A stretch of 64,000 nucleotides of DNA, taken from positions 1,550,001-1,614,000 of the forward strand of contig NZ_JBJXRG010000001.1 in the NCBI RefSeq assembly GCF_046254955.1, read 5' to 3'. Origin of the DNA: Qipengyuania_C sp046254955. Its GTDB lineage: Bacteria > Pseudomonadota > Alphaproteobacteria > Sphingomonadales > Sphingomonadaceae. Every line of letters begins with the position of its first letter. The stretch's first letter is position 1. Positions 34,557-42,650 of this stretch are shown here, in pieces. The notes under the pieces were generated by a model that worked only from the letters and a program-made list of their open reading frames with translations, made no database searches and was not told the DNA's origin. The translations under genes and the position numbers were made by a program.

Positions 34557-35867
34557 CTAGATCCAGTTGGGAGCATTGCCTTTCAGGTATTCGTGAAGCG
34601 TTGATCCTTCAGCGACTCCCTCCAATGCCTCGGAATAGAGACGGGGGACGGCATCGCATTTCGCCTTCTCAATGGACTGGCTTAGCTGCGCGTTGCGCTC
34701 GCGATCGTCACTGACCTCACCGGCGAGGTGATTGCAGATCGATAGTGATTTCAGCAATCGGGATGTTGTCGCGCTCAGTGAGGGTGCGCGGCCTTTCAGC
34801 ACACTCCTGTCAGCCAGGAAATATGCGACGGGAACATCGACCCGTTGCGCGATTGGGGAGTCCAGGCTCCATCGCCTGGGGACTTGCATGTCATTTTCAT
34901 CGAGGCCCGGCATACCATCGTGGTTTGTTTCCACTCGAATGTATGTGTCACGCTCGAAGAAATGGAAAACCGTCTCATCCTCGTCGATCGACACATACCC
35001 TTGCCGCATGTCCTGCCACGCAGGATCCTTGTCGTCGCCGAAGCTTCTCAGCGCTAAGCCATCGTCTCCCGCTGTGATCGCCAAGCCAAGGGGAGGGCTG
35101 ATACCAACGTAGACGATCCGGTCGTTATCAACACAATCGACTTTATCGCCTTTCTGGCTGATGGAGCTAAATCCGGCTGTCGCGCTGGGTTGATCCATCT
35201 CGCGCGATCCCTGTGCGATGAATTGCAGCGTCACCTGTTCTTGCGGATTCTTGAGCGAGGTAAGCGTATACCGGCGCTGACTTGCGCCCGCGTCGACCGG
35301 TCCAACCCGCGCTTGTTTGGCTCCTCTGCCATTATAGGTGATTACCCGGTCTATCCCGCTCGCTCGATTGATGCCGAAATAGCCGCTCGCATCGGGCCCG
35401 AAACAGATAGCTTCAGCCTGGGCGTATGCGAGGGCGTGGCCGGAATCTATGAAGTAGCGGCCGGCCCTTGCCTCCTGCGTGACGGGACCGCGTTCTTCCT
35501 CGGATAGTACCCGTGTGCACTCAACGCTCGGTATCGCTTCTGATTTTGCGGAAACCGCCGTAGAAAAGCGAGCGGTGTCACCCTTCACATGAAATTCGGT
35601 AATGTCAGACGCGTAGCGCACCCCGCTGCCGGTCTGCGTTTCAGGCAGCAGACGCTTGGTCTTGATCCCAAGGTCTCGGCCGGTGGGGAACTCGATCTCG
35701 ATCACGCCATGCCCGCGTACAGTGAGATATGAAACGCCAAGGATCATGCCGTTGGCGCACCCGTAGATTGTGGGCGCCTCCGGTTGATCTTCCTCGGCCA
35801 TGGCGGGTGCGGGAAGCGTGCTGAGGATCAGCGCAAAGCTGGCCGTGGTGAATAGTTTCCGTTGCAT
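34557..35867 (-). CDS. Exported protein of unknown function
   Basis: A 436-residue protein with a clear signal peptide (MQRKLFTTASFALILSTLPA, cleavage near AMA-EE). No recognised domain; the mature part is mostly beta-strand-like with a few cysteines (YGCANGM, SVECTRV, DKVDCVDN) that could form periplasmic disulfides. The ATG at 35867 follows GAGGAGA. It lies 34 bp after a second exported protein gene on the same strand, so the two are probably co-transcribed. Confidence 0.6.
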   Translation of the reverse strand: MQRKLFTTASFALILSTLPAPAMAEEDQPEAPTIYGCANGMILGVSYLTVRGHGVIEIEFPTGRDLGIKTKRLLPETQTGSGVRYASDITEFHVKGDTARFSTAVSAKSEAIPSVECTRVLSEEERGPVTQEARAGRYFIDSGHALAYAQAEAICFGPDASGYFGINRASGIDRVITYNGRGAKQARVGPVDAGASQRRYTLTSLKNPQEQVTLQFIAQGSREMDQPSATAGFSSISQKGDKVDCVDNDRIVYVGISPPLGLAITAGDDGLALRSFGDDKDPAWQDMRQGYVSIDEDETVFHFFERDTYIRVETNHDGMPGLDENDMQVPRRWSLDSPIAQRVDVPVAYFLADRSVLKGRAPSLSATTSRLLKSLSICNHLAGEVSDDRERNAQLSQSIEKAKCDAVPRLYSEALEGVAEGSTLHEYLKGNAPNWI

Positions 35868-35901
35868 GTGATAGTCTCCTCAGCCGCGAGCGGGTGCTCG
35901 C

Positions 35902-36591
35902 TCAGCCGTCAAAATCGAAAAAGTTGAGTTTCCCTGGCGTCACCGGAAATTCGACGCCGTAGAGCGTGTTGTCGTCACTACAACGCACCAGATCGGCATT
36001 CTTGATACGAAATTCGCGGTCGCGGTCTACGCAGAATGCAGCGCTATTGCCTTCCCAGGCCAGGCCGCCCCCGACCGCCATGAGATAGACAGAACCCTTG
36101 TACGGATTGCCATATTCGATGTCGTCGATCAGGCGGATATCCCGGCATTCACCCCGGCGCAAAGCCCACCAGCCAGCACTGCTCCAGTTTTCATCATCGC
36201 CGTAAATTCCGTAGTCGTAATAGCCGATCGCAGCATAGATCTCGCGAGTATCTGACTTGTTGCAGAGGCGGATCGCAGTCCTTCCGCCATGATCGTTATA
36301 AAACCCGTCATCGTGGACCACGGGAGGCTGGTAAGCGGTCGCATTGTCACCTGGGCCCATCGGGCGCTTGCAGGTTCCGGGGGTCTTGTTGTTGGGCCGC
36401 ACATGGAGCAGCCCCTTGTTACAGGGTTTGAAAGGCCGTTCGATCCATGTGCAGGCGGACTGATTGTGGCCGCCGCATTTGCCTTTGGCTAACGCTGGCG
36501 CGGCGGTGGGACCATGCGTGGCCGGAACACTCAGCATGGTGGCGGCGAGAGCAGCAAGGCTGGCAAACTTGATGACGGTCAATCGGCGCAT
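35902..36591 (-). CDS. Exported DUF1036-like protein
   Basis: A 229-residue protein with a signal peptide (about 1-35) and a C-terminal region (about 105-225) matching the DUF1036 pattern: IRLCNKSDTREIYAAIGYYD, then WSSAGWWALRRGECRDI. A cysteine-rich stretch (about 37-77, CGGHNQSACTW, CNKG, CKRP) precedes it. DUF1036 proteins are small periplasmic proteins of unknown role. The ATG at 36591 follows GGAGG. Downstream and in the same direction is the other exported unknown. Confidence 0.7.
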   Translation of the reverse strand: MRRLTVIKFASLAALAATMLSVPATHGPTAAPALAKGKCGGHNQSACTWIERPFKPCNKGLLHVRPNNKTPGTCKRPMGPGDNATAYQPPVVHDDGFYNDHGGRTAIRLCNKSDTREIYAAIGYYDYGIYGDDENWSSAGWWALRRGECRDIRLIDDIEYGNPYKGSVYLMAVGGGLAWEGNSAAFCVDRDREFRIKNADLVRCSDDNTLYGVEFPVTPGKLNFFDFDG

Positions 36592-36719
36592 GAACTCCTC
36601 CCGAGAGATGATTCCACGAACAGGAAATATCCTGCTGATGCGATCAGACTACTCGGGCTGGGGTTCGGCCTAAATACTGTGAAAGCACCATTTTGCAGTG
36701 CTCGCGGTTCATCCTCCGT

Positions 36720-38231
36720 TTAGTTTGGAGGCGCGCAATCCTCGGCTCTTGCCATGCCGGCAGCCACCAGCCGGCGGCACCTCTCGTCGAGGCCACTCAG
36801 GTCGACCGGCTCCTGAGGCGGGTTGGGCTGCGCGACATCCGTCTTAGGCGTGACTGGTTCAGGTTCCGCTGTGTGAGGGGCCTTGAGCCCATTGTGAGTC
36901 TCGCCCAGAGTATATGGCAGCACGGCAGGAACGCGCTGCGGTTCTTGTGTGCTACTCAGCTCGCCAGCCATCCAGTCGTCACAATCGCGAATGGCAATGA
37001 GTTCCGTACCTGAGACATCGCTCAGCACGTGCAGGCTGTACGGCACCAAGCGTGCCCCTTGGTCGCCCTGGAAACTGGTCGAGCGATCGACGTCGAAACC
37101 ATTCTTGCGCACAGCCAGCTCGATCACCTCCGGGTCGAACGAACCGGAAACACGCCCGCTCGAGCTGTAGATATAGATCTCCGGCGTCAGCGTATTGCCT
37201 TCCATCCCGATCGCTTCGCCGGCATCGAAGTTGGCCCAGCCGCGCTTCACCCAGCCGCGTGAAGGGTTCTTGTAGGCATAGCTCAATGAAATCGGGACGT
37301 CGCACAAGTTCTTGAAGCGCACCCTGAACCAGTCCGGCTCTGGAGGCGGGGGCGGCGGTGGTAGATCGTAATCGGGCGGCGGAGGTGGCAGCTCGTCATA
37401 AGGCGGCGGGCCGGCCGGATCGCCATAAGGGTCGTTATACGGATCGGGCTGTGGTTCGTAATAGTCGCGGCCTGGGGCAGGCGACTGGATTTCCTCAGGC
37501 GGAGGCGGTCTCTCTGGCTGTTTCACTTCCTGTCCGCGCTCGATCAGGAAATAGGCACGACAATTTGCTCCGCCTTGCCGGTGCGTCGTGTGGAAATGGT
37601 AACGAATGTCGCGTTCCTGATAGGTTGGCTTGCTGGACCAGTCGCCGCGACCGAATACCTGGCGATCGTAACCCATTGAATCGTGGGTTAGACCCAAGGC
37701 CTTGCTTATGCCTCTGCCGAATTGTCCGACAATGCCAGGTTCCGCCTGTTCATCCTTTCTCAACACGGAACCGTCTCGGTTGGGAACTTCGCCGGATCGA
37801 CCAGCATAGGCTACCACCAGCTTGACCATGGTACGCGCTGCAGAGGCACCTGTTTCGCCGCCCGCATCGCGCTCAAACATGAGAACCCGCAAAGAAAGTG
37901 GCTGTTGCACGCCGCTCCAAACGGAGTTTCTGGCCTTACGGCCGAAGCCTGCTTTGACGCCTTTGAATGTGCCAATACTCTGCCCTTGCACATCGGAGCT
38001 TTCCGGCGCGTTGGTTACAACAACGAAGAAGACCTCGTTCGACGGACTAATGATACTATCGCGTTGGATGCTGGTGCATTTGAAACCGCTCAAATAGATA
38101 GTCTGGATATATTCGCGCTGCGATTGCGCGCTTGCCGCGTTCGCAAACCCCGTCAGGCAGAGCGCCGCAAGCGCCATTGAAGAGCCGATCGCCCGCAGCC
38201 GATAGCGCCAACCTGAACTCGGACGCACCAT
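36720..38231 (-). CDS. Exported proline-rich protein with DUF1036-like domain
   Basis: A 503-residue protein with a signal peptide (about 1-36, ending ASAQ), an N-terminal domain of unknown type (about 40-235), a proline-rich spacer (about 245-310, including LPPPPPPPEPDW) and a domain beginning VRFKNLCDVPISLSYAYK with WVKRGWANFDAGEA, which resembles DUF1036. A proline-rich tail follows. The ATG at 38231 was chosen because it starts the signal peptide. It begins 4 bp after the end of the small membrane protein gene, so they are likely one transcript. Function unknown. Confidence 0.6.
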   Translation of the reverse strand: MVRPSSGWRYRLRAIGSSMALAALCLTGFANAASAQSQREYIQTIYLSGFKCTSIQRDSIISPSNEVFFVVVTNAPESSDVQGQSIGTFKGVKAGFGRKARNSVWSGVQQPLSLRVLMFERDAGGETGASAARTMVKLVVAYAGRSGEVPNRDGSVLRKDEQAEPGIVGQFGRGISKALGLTHDSMGYDRQVFGRGDWSSKPTYQERDIRYHFHTTHRQGGANCRAYFLIERGQEVKQPERPPPPEEIQSPAPGRDYYEPQPDPYNDPYGDPAGPPPYDELPPPPPDYDLPPPPPPPEPDWFRVRFKNLCDVPISLSYAYKNPSRGWVKRGWANFDAGEAIGMEGNTLTPEIYIYSSSGRVSGSFDPEVIELAVRKNGFDVDRSTSFQGDQGARLVPYSLHVLSDVSGTELIAIRDCDDWMAGELSSTQEPQRVPAVLPYTLGETHNGLKAPHTAEPEPVTPKTDVAQPNPPQEPVDLSGLDERCRRLVAAGMARAEDCAPPN

Positions 38232-38235
38232 GCGT

Positions 38236-38667
38236 CTAGACCGGCCATTTGCGGTGGCGGATGAGCCAGAATGCACCGCTAGCTAGCGCGCCGATTGGTG
38301 CAAACATGACAAATCCTTCCAGCATTTCCGCAGTGCTGCGCTCTTTCCCGGCAAACAATACCGGGATCGCGGCAAGCGCACCTGCAAGCAGGAAGTACCA
38401 GAGCTTGTCGATCTTTGCGATCTCCGAAGCAATAATCGCCAGCAAGGCGACGGGCGCCGCAAAGACTGCGGCAAAGGCCGCGAACATGGGAATGTATCCG
38501 GCCTGGTTCGCCAGATCCCCTATAGCTGTCCGGCCTTCAATCTGCGGGTCACCAATTGATACCAGCGCCCCAACCACGAACAGACCGACAGAAGCGGCCA
38601 GACTGGCGACGAAATAGCCAATGACTATCCGCGCCATGTTGCTCGCGGCGGTTTGAAAAGGAGCCAT
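38236..38667 (-). CDS. Small membrane protein of unknown function
   Basis: A 143-residue protein with four hydrophobic helices (about 12-36, 55-80, 88-107 and 113-135) and a short basic C-terminus (RHRKWPV). No family recognised. The ATG at 38667 has GGAAGG eight bases upstream; an in-frame ATG at 38637 would remove ten residues. It is the first gene of the minus-strand group at 34557-38667. Confidence 0.6.
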   Translation of the reverse strand: MAPFQTAASNMARIVIGYFVASLAASVGLFVVGALVSIGDPQIEGRTAIGDLANQAGYIPMFAAFAAVFAAPVALLAIIASEIAKIDKLWYFLLAGALAAIPVLFAGKERSTAEMLEGFVMFAPIGALASGAFWLIRHRKWPV

Positions 38668-38950
38668 TAGCGTTACCTTCCGCGCTGTGTGGCGAAATGT
38701 TACGACGCAGGATCATCTCCAACCATTCCGTAAAGACCCCATTTTCGCGGATTGCTCAATCGGCGCACCCAGCCTCACGGCAATATCAACTCAAATGCGG
38801 ACGCCAGCCTGATTACGGCTGGCGGTCTCGTCAAAAGAATAGGGACCTCACGAGGCGATTGCTCGCCGACGCGGATGAGCAAGTCTAAGAATCCGTTTAG
38901 ATAACCCGACTCTTGTCCCGGTGGAATCCGCGCCTGGTGGTAGCAACTCG
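38668..38950. other. Intergenic stretch without a recognised gene
   Basis: No gene, RNA or hairpin of note was recognised here. The promoter of the minus-strand group starting at 38667 should lie at its left end. The right part may be more of the decayed insertion sequence that becomes recognisable at 38951, but I cannot align it. Confidence 0.4.
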
Positions 38951-39152
38951 GTCAAGTCATTGGAGGATTTCGCCTCTATCCACGCGATGTCTACGGCCAC
39001 GTCCATTCAGATCGCTGTCTAATCGATACGTAGACTTGTAAAGCGAACCTTTCTGTCGCCCCATCTGAATAGCAAAACCCCGTTACCTGTTGGCGCGCTG
39101 GGGTATCAAGCTTGGCCAGCTGGAGACGAGTTAGCGTCCGACTGTCTCCACC
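38951..39152 (+). pseudogene. Decayed IS6-family transposase end
   Basis: VKSLEDFASIHA (from 38951), then after a one-base deletion VYGHVHSDRCLID, then TAG in place of Gln and TCKAN, align with the C-terminal part of the transposase at 16894 (KSLQEFASVHA, VHNHFNSDRHPTD, QTYKEN). GTTAGCGTCCGACTGTCTCC, running to 39152, matches the right terminal repeat at 17 of 23 bases. This is an old IS6 relic; it marks the left edge of the catabolic region. Confidence 0.6.
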
Positions 39153-39185
39153 TGATTTCTGAAGTTCAGCATCACCAGTGTCGCT

Positions 39186-39965
39186 TCAGACCGAACTGTA
39201 TCCTCCGTCGATCACCAGTTCGTCGCAGGTCATGAAGCTGGCTGCATCCGAGCACAGAAACACGATCCCGCCGGCGATTTCGTCGGGCGTGCCCATGCGG
39301 CCGATCGCGTGGCGTTGGCGCGAACCTGCGGCAGCGGTCTCGGCGTCGGGCGCAAAGCCGAGTTCAACGTAGCGCTCGAAGATCGAATTGAGCAGGCCTG
39401 TATCGACGCCGCCGGGGTGCACGCTGTTGACACGGATGTTATAGCCGAGCGCGGAAAACTCCGCGCCCATGCACTTGGTCAGCATCGCAACGGCAGCCTT
39501 GCTGGTGCAATAGGCGGCGTTGAAGGCCGCTCCCCGCAAACCGCCGATACTCGACACATTGACGATCGATGCCCCGCTCTTGCGCGCTTCGCCGCCCTTG
39601 TGGAACAAGTCCATCAGCGCTTGCGTACCCAGGATAACGCTGTCGACATTGACCGCGTTGACGCGGTGAAACTGTTCGAGCGGGGTTTCCTCGAACTTGG
39701 TAACGATCGAGATTCCGGCATTGTTCACCAGCGCATCGAGCCGCCCGTATTCACGTGAGACCAGATCGGCGAGGGTCGCCCAGTCTTCCTGACTGGTCAC
39801 GTCATGGCGCATGTAGTGATCGCATTCGGCGATTTCGCAGCTTTCGCCTAGATCCGTCGCAACGACTTGCGCGCCCGCAGCCTTCATTGCATGCACGGTA
39901 GCCCTGCCGATGCCGCCATTGGCTCCGGTCACGACAGCGACCACATCATTGAGCGCAATTGTCAT
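39186..39965 (-). CDS. SDR family oxidoreductase
   Basis: A 259-residue classical SDR. Cofactor motif TGANGGIG near residue 14, NNAG near 83, catalytic Ser in VSSIGG and YCTSK near 156-160; C-terminal DGGYSSV is typical. The ATG at 39965 follows a purine-rich AGGGAGGAG. It is the nearest gene to the IS relic and follows the TonB receptor on the same strand, but a terminator between them suggests separate transcription. Likely oxidises an alcohol intermediate of the catabolic region. Confidence 0.88.
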   Translation of the reverse strand: MTIALNDVVAVVTGANGGIGRATVHAMKAAGAQVVATDLGESCEIAECDHYMRHDVTSQEDWATLADLVSREYGRLDALVNNAGISIVTKFEETPLEQFHRVNAVNVDSVILGTQALMDLFHKGGEARKSGASIVNVSSIGGLRGAAFNAAYCTSKAAVAMLTKCMGAEFSALGYNIRVNSVHPGGVDTGLLNSIFERYVELGFAPDAETAAAGSRQRHAIGRMGTPDEIAGGIVFLCSDAASFMTCDELVIDGGYSSV

Positions 39966-40055
39966 CGCATACTCCTCCCTCGGTACTCCGTTTCTGATCC
40001 AAATTCACACGCCGAGCCATCCCGAATGTGTTGAATTGACGGCTCAAATAGCAAA

Positions 40056-40080
40056 GGGGCCCGGCTTTCGGCCGAGCCCC
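40056..40080 (-). terminator. Terminator of the TonB receptor gene
   Basis: On the minus strand GGGGCTCGGC pairs with GCCGGGCCCC (one G-T wobble) around a CGAAA loop, followed by TTTGCTATTT. It lies 45 bp past the stop of the receptor gene. Confidence 0.8.
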
Positions 40081-40124
40081 CGCTGGTTAAGAATGGTCAC
40101 CGCGCTTGGCTAGCGCGGTAGCAA

Positions 40125-42491
40125 TCAGAACTCGATCGTTACTTCCGCGCCATAGGTCGTCGGCGCATTGATCGTGCCGAAACTCCACAGGGCGAAAGTC
40201 GGTACCGGCGTAGTGCTGCCCGGCTGGACACCAAAGGTAGTGCCCACGTCCAGCACGTGCTGGAAGTAATCTGCACCGGTAAGGTTGCGGCCGAACACCG
40301 ACACCTTGAAGTTGTCGGCCTTGTAGGAGACCGACGCATTCAGCAGCCCGAAGCTGTCGATCAGCCCCGGATTGACACCGCCTGGCAGTGCCGTGTGCGT
40401 GTTGAGCGTGTTGGCGACGATGTAATAGTCGTCCTTCAGCGAATAGTCCGCAGCCAAGATCAGCGCATTGCCGTTGTTTAGCTCATGCTCGTAATTGACG
40501 TCGGCCTGCACAGTCCAGCTTGGGGCGCGGCGCAGTTCGAAGTCGGACTTGTCGATCAGTGCCAGCTCTCCGGCGTTGGGGCCGGAAAGCAAAGGTGCCT
40601 GGTCGAACCATTCGTCATAGCTGGCATCGAGATAACCGACAGCCAGCCCGAAGGTCAGGCCCTGGGTCGGCATGATGCGAGATTCCAGTTCGAAGCCCTT
40701 CAGCGTGGCTGCTGCAGCATTCTGGACAATCGTGACCGTCGCACCGCGCGGATCGGGGAAGACCACGTCTTCCTGCTTGTCCTTGTACTTGGTGTGGAAG
40801 AACGAGCCATTGAAGATCAAACGGCGATCAAGCCATTCACTCTTGAAGCCGACTTCCCAGTTCTCAACCGTTTCCGGATTGTATGGGCCAAGCGTCAGGA
40901 TGTCGTTGCCGCGGCCGTTGAAGCCGCCCGAACGGAAACCTTCCGAGTACGACGCGTAGATCAGCTTGTCGCCGAAATCATAGCTCAAGCCGATCTTCGG
41001 AGTGAACTTCTTCCAGGTCTCTTTGCCGGTCGCTGTGCCGCCGCCGGGAATATCGTTGCTAAACGAAGGGTCGGCACGGCGTTCATCGCTGCAGTCGCCA
41101 TAAGACACGAGATAGGTGCGTGCATCCGGCAAGCCTTGACCGAGTCCGCCGCAGGCGCTTTTCTTGTCGACAAGGTAGCGACCACCGAGCGTGACGGTGA
41201 GGTTTTCAACCACCTCCCAATCCAACTGGGCGAAGGCTGCATAGCTCTCGGAAGCCTGCTGGTAGTCGGTGCCGCCAACTTCGCCGCCGAAGAAGAATGT
41301 TTGCTGGTTATTGTTGTAATCACTGTCGAAATAGTAAAGTCCGGCAACCAGCTGGGCAGCGCCCAGATCGGCCTGATAGCGCAACTCAGCAGACATTTGG
41401 TCGATCTGCTGTGGCCTGATTGTGTTGAACAGGACAGGCGCCGCAGCGTCAAATTCCTGGATCGCAGTCTCATCCGTATCGCGGTAGTTGAATACGGCGT
41501 AGAGTTCATGACCGTCAGCGAGTTCATAGCGCGCGTTGGCCGTGATCGCGTGTGTATCGAGGCTGGCCTCCTGATCCAGGGACGTGGTCGGGCGCCGGTG
41601 GAAATCTGCGTCGCTCGCTGGTGCACCCAGCCCCGGGCTGCCCGGCGGAAAGCCGAAGAGTTGGTTGACATCGGTCAGCGAAGTGACTGGCCGCGTTGGA
41701 GTGCGATCGCGGATATAGTCATAAACGACTGTCAGTTCGCCCCGGTCGCCAAGCTCGAATTCAACCATCGGGCTGATCATCAGCAGATCGTTGTCGCCTT
41801 CGCGCTCATTGCGGGTGATATTCTGGAAGTACCCCCCTCCATCGAGTCGTACCGCAGCAATCTTGGCCTTGATCGCACCGCCGGCCATTGCTGGCAGGTT
41901 GAGTACGCCCTTGATATCAAACTGGTCGAAGCGACCATAAGTGACGCTCAGTTTGCCGCCGAGTTCGCCCGTAGGGCTGTTGCGTCGCACATGGATAAGC
42001 CCGCCGATGGTGTTGCGCCCGAACAGCGTACCTTGCGGGCCGCGCAAGACTTCGATCGTCTCTGCATCGAAGACATTGAGTAGTGCACCTGTCGTTGAGG
42101 CGAGATAGACGCCGTCAAGGAACACGCCGACTGGCGGATCGAAGCTCTTCTCCACGTCGTTCAACTGGATACCGCGGATAGAGATGGCCGCGGTGCCATT
42201 ACCGAGGATCGGATCGACAATCAGGTTCGGCGCGATGCTGCCAAGGTCGAGCAGGTCACGGCTGAACTTTTGTTCGATGAGCTCTTCGTTGAGCGCTGTG
42301 ACCGCGATGGCCACGTCCTGCACATTCTCGGCACGGCGGTTCGCGGTGACGATAATCTCGCCAAAGCCGCCAGAGCTCTCTGCTTGCTGGTCATCGCTTT
42401 GCGCTTCCTGCGCTATCGCCGGAGCGTTGGCCGCGAGCAGCGCCAAGCCGCTGATTGAGCCAAGATACTTTGAAACCGTCCGTTGTGTCAT
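40125..42491 (-). CDS. TonB-dependent receptor
   Basis: A 788-residue outer-membrane receptor. Signal peptide about 1-27 (ending AIAQ), TonB-box-like EIIVTANRR, plug domain with IEVLRGPQGTLFGRNTIGG and a barrel with a C-terminal EVTIEF. The ATG at 42491 has GGGAGGAAAG upstream; the longer open frame upstream passes through the operator region and the divergent dehydrogenase promoter and is rejected. The promoter region carries two copies of the regulon box. It should import the pathway substrate. Confidence 0.92.
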   Translation of the reverse strand: MTQRTVSKYLGSISGLALLAANAPAIAQEAQSDDQQAESSGGFGEIIVTANRRAENVQDVAIAVTALNEELIEQKFSRDLLDLGSIAPNLIVDPILGNGTAAISIRGIQLNDVEKSFDPPVGVFLDGVYLASTTGALLNVFDAETIEVLRGPQGTLFGRNTIGGLIHVRRNSPTGELGGKLSVTYGRFDQFDIKGVLNLPAMAGGAIKAKIAAVRLDGGGYFQNITRNEREGDNDLLMISPMVEFELGDRGELTVVYDYIRDRTPTRPVTSLTDVNQLFGFPPGSPGLGAPASDADFHRRPTTSLDQEASLDTHAITANARYELADGHELYAVFNYRDTDETAIQEFDAAAPVLFNTIRPQQIDQMSAELRYQADLGAAQLVAGLYYFDSDYNNNQQTFFFGGEVGGTDYQQASESYAAFAQLDWEVVENLTVTLGGRYLVDKKSACGGLGQGLPDARTYLVSYGDCSDERRADPSFSNDIPGGGTATGKETWKKFTPKIGLSYDFGDKLIYASYSEGFRSGGFNGRGNDILTLGPYNPETVENWEVGFKSEWLDRRLIFNGSFFHTKYKDKQEDVVFPDPRGATVTIVQNAAAATLKGFELESRIMPTQGLTFGLAVGYLDASYDEWFDQAPLLSGPNAGELALIDKSDFELRRAPSWTVQADVNYEHELNNGNALILAADYSLKDDYYIVANTLNTHTALPGGVNPGLIDSFGLLNASVSYKADNFKVSVFGRNLTGADYFQHVLDVGTTFGVQPGSTTPVPTFALWSFGTINAPTTYGAEVTIEF

Positions 42492-42530
42492 TCTTTCCTC
42501 CCACGAAAGGCACGTTGGCCATGGTCGATT

Positions 42531-42548
42531 TACATTGAAATCGATACA
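42531..42548. promoter_or_regulatory. Regulon box, degenerate copy
   Basis: TACATTGA-AA-TCGATACA follows the 8-2-8 design of the shared box. It lies between the TonB receptor and the PQQ dehydrogenase genes, with its centre 29 bp from that of the better copy. Confidence 0.45.
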
Positions 42549-42559
42549 AGAACACGCTT

Positions 42560-42577
42560 TATATCGACATCGATATA
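42560..42577. promoter_or_regulatory. Regulon box
   Basis: TATATCGA-CA-TCGATATA, palindromic except at the two central bases. It is 74 bp before the PQQ dehydrogenase start and 69 bp before the divergent receptor start. The same sequence occurs at 62812-62829. Confidence 0.7.
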
Positions 42578-42650
42578 AGTCAAGTTGTCCAATTCGCTCA
42601 ATGTGGGGTAAAATTGCAACAGGGCTGTGGTCGTTTTGGGGGAGAGGGAA

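Noticed and set aside
40485..42083. Open frame of 532 codons on the plus strand
   Set aside because: It is antisense to the TonB receptor gene, whose signal peptide, plug motif and terminator are convincing. The plus frame has no recognisable domain.
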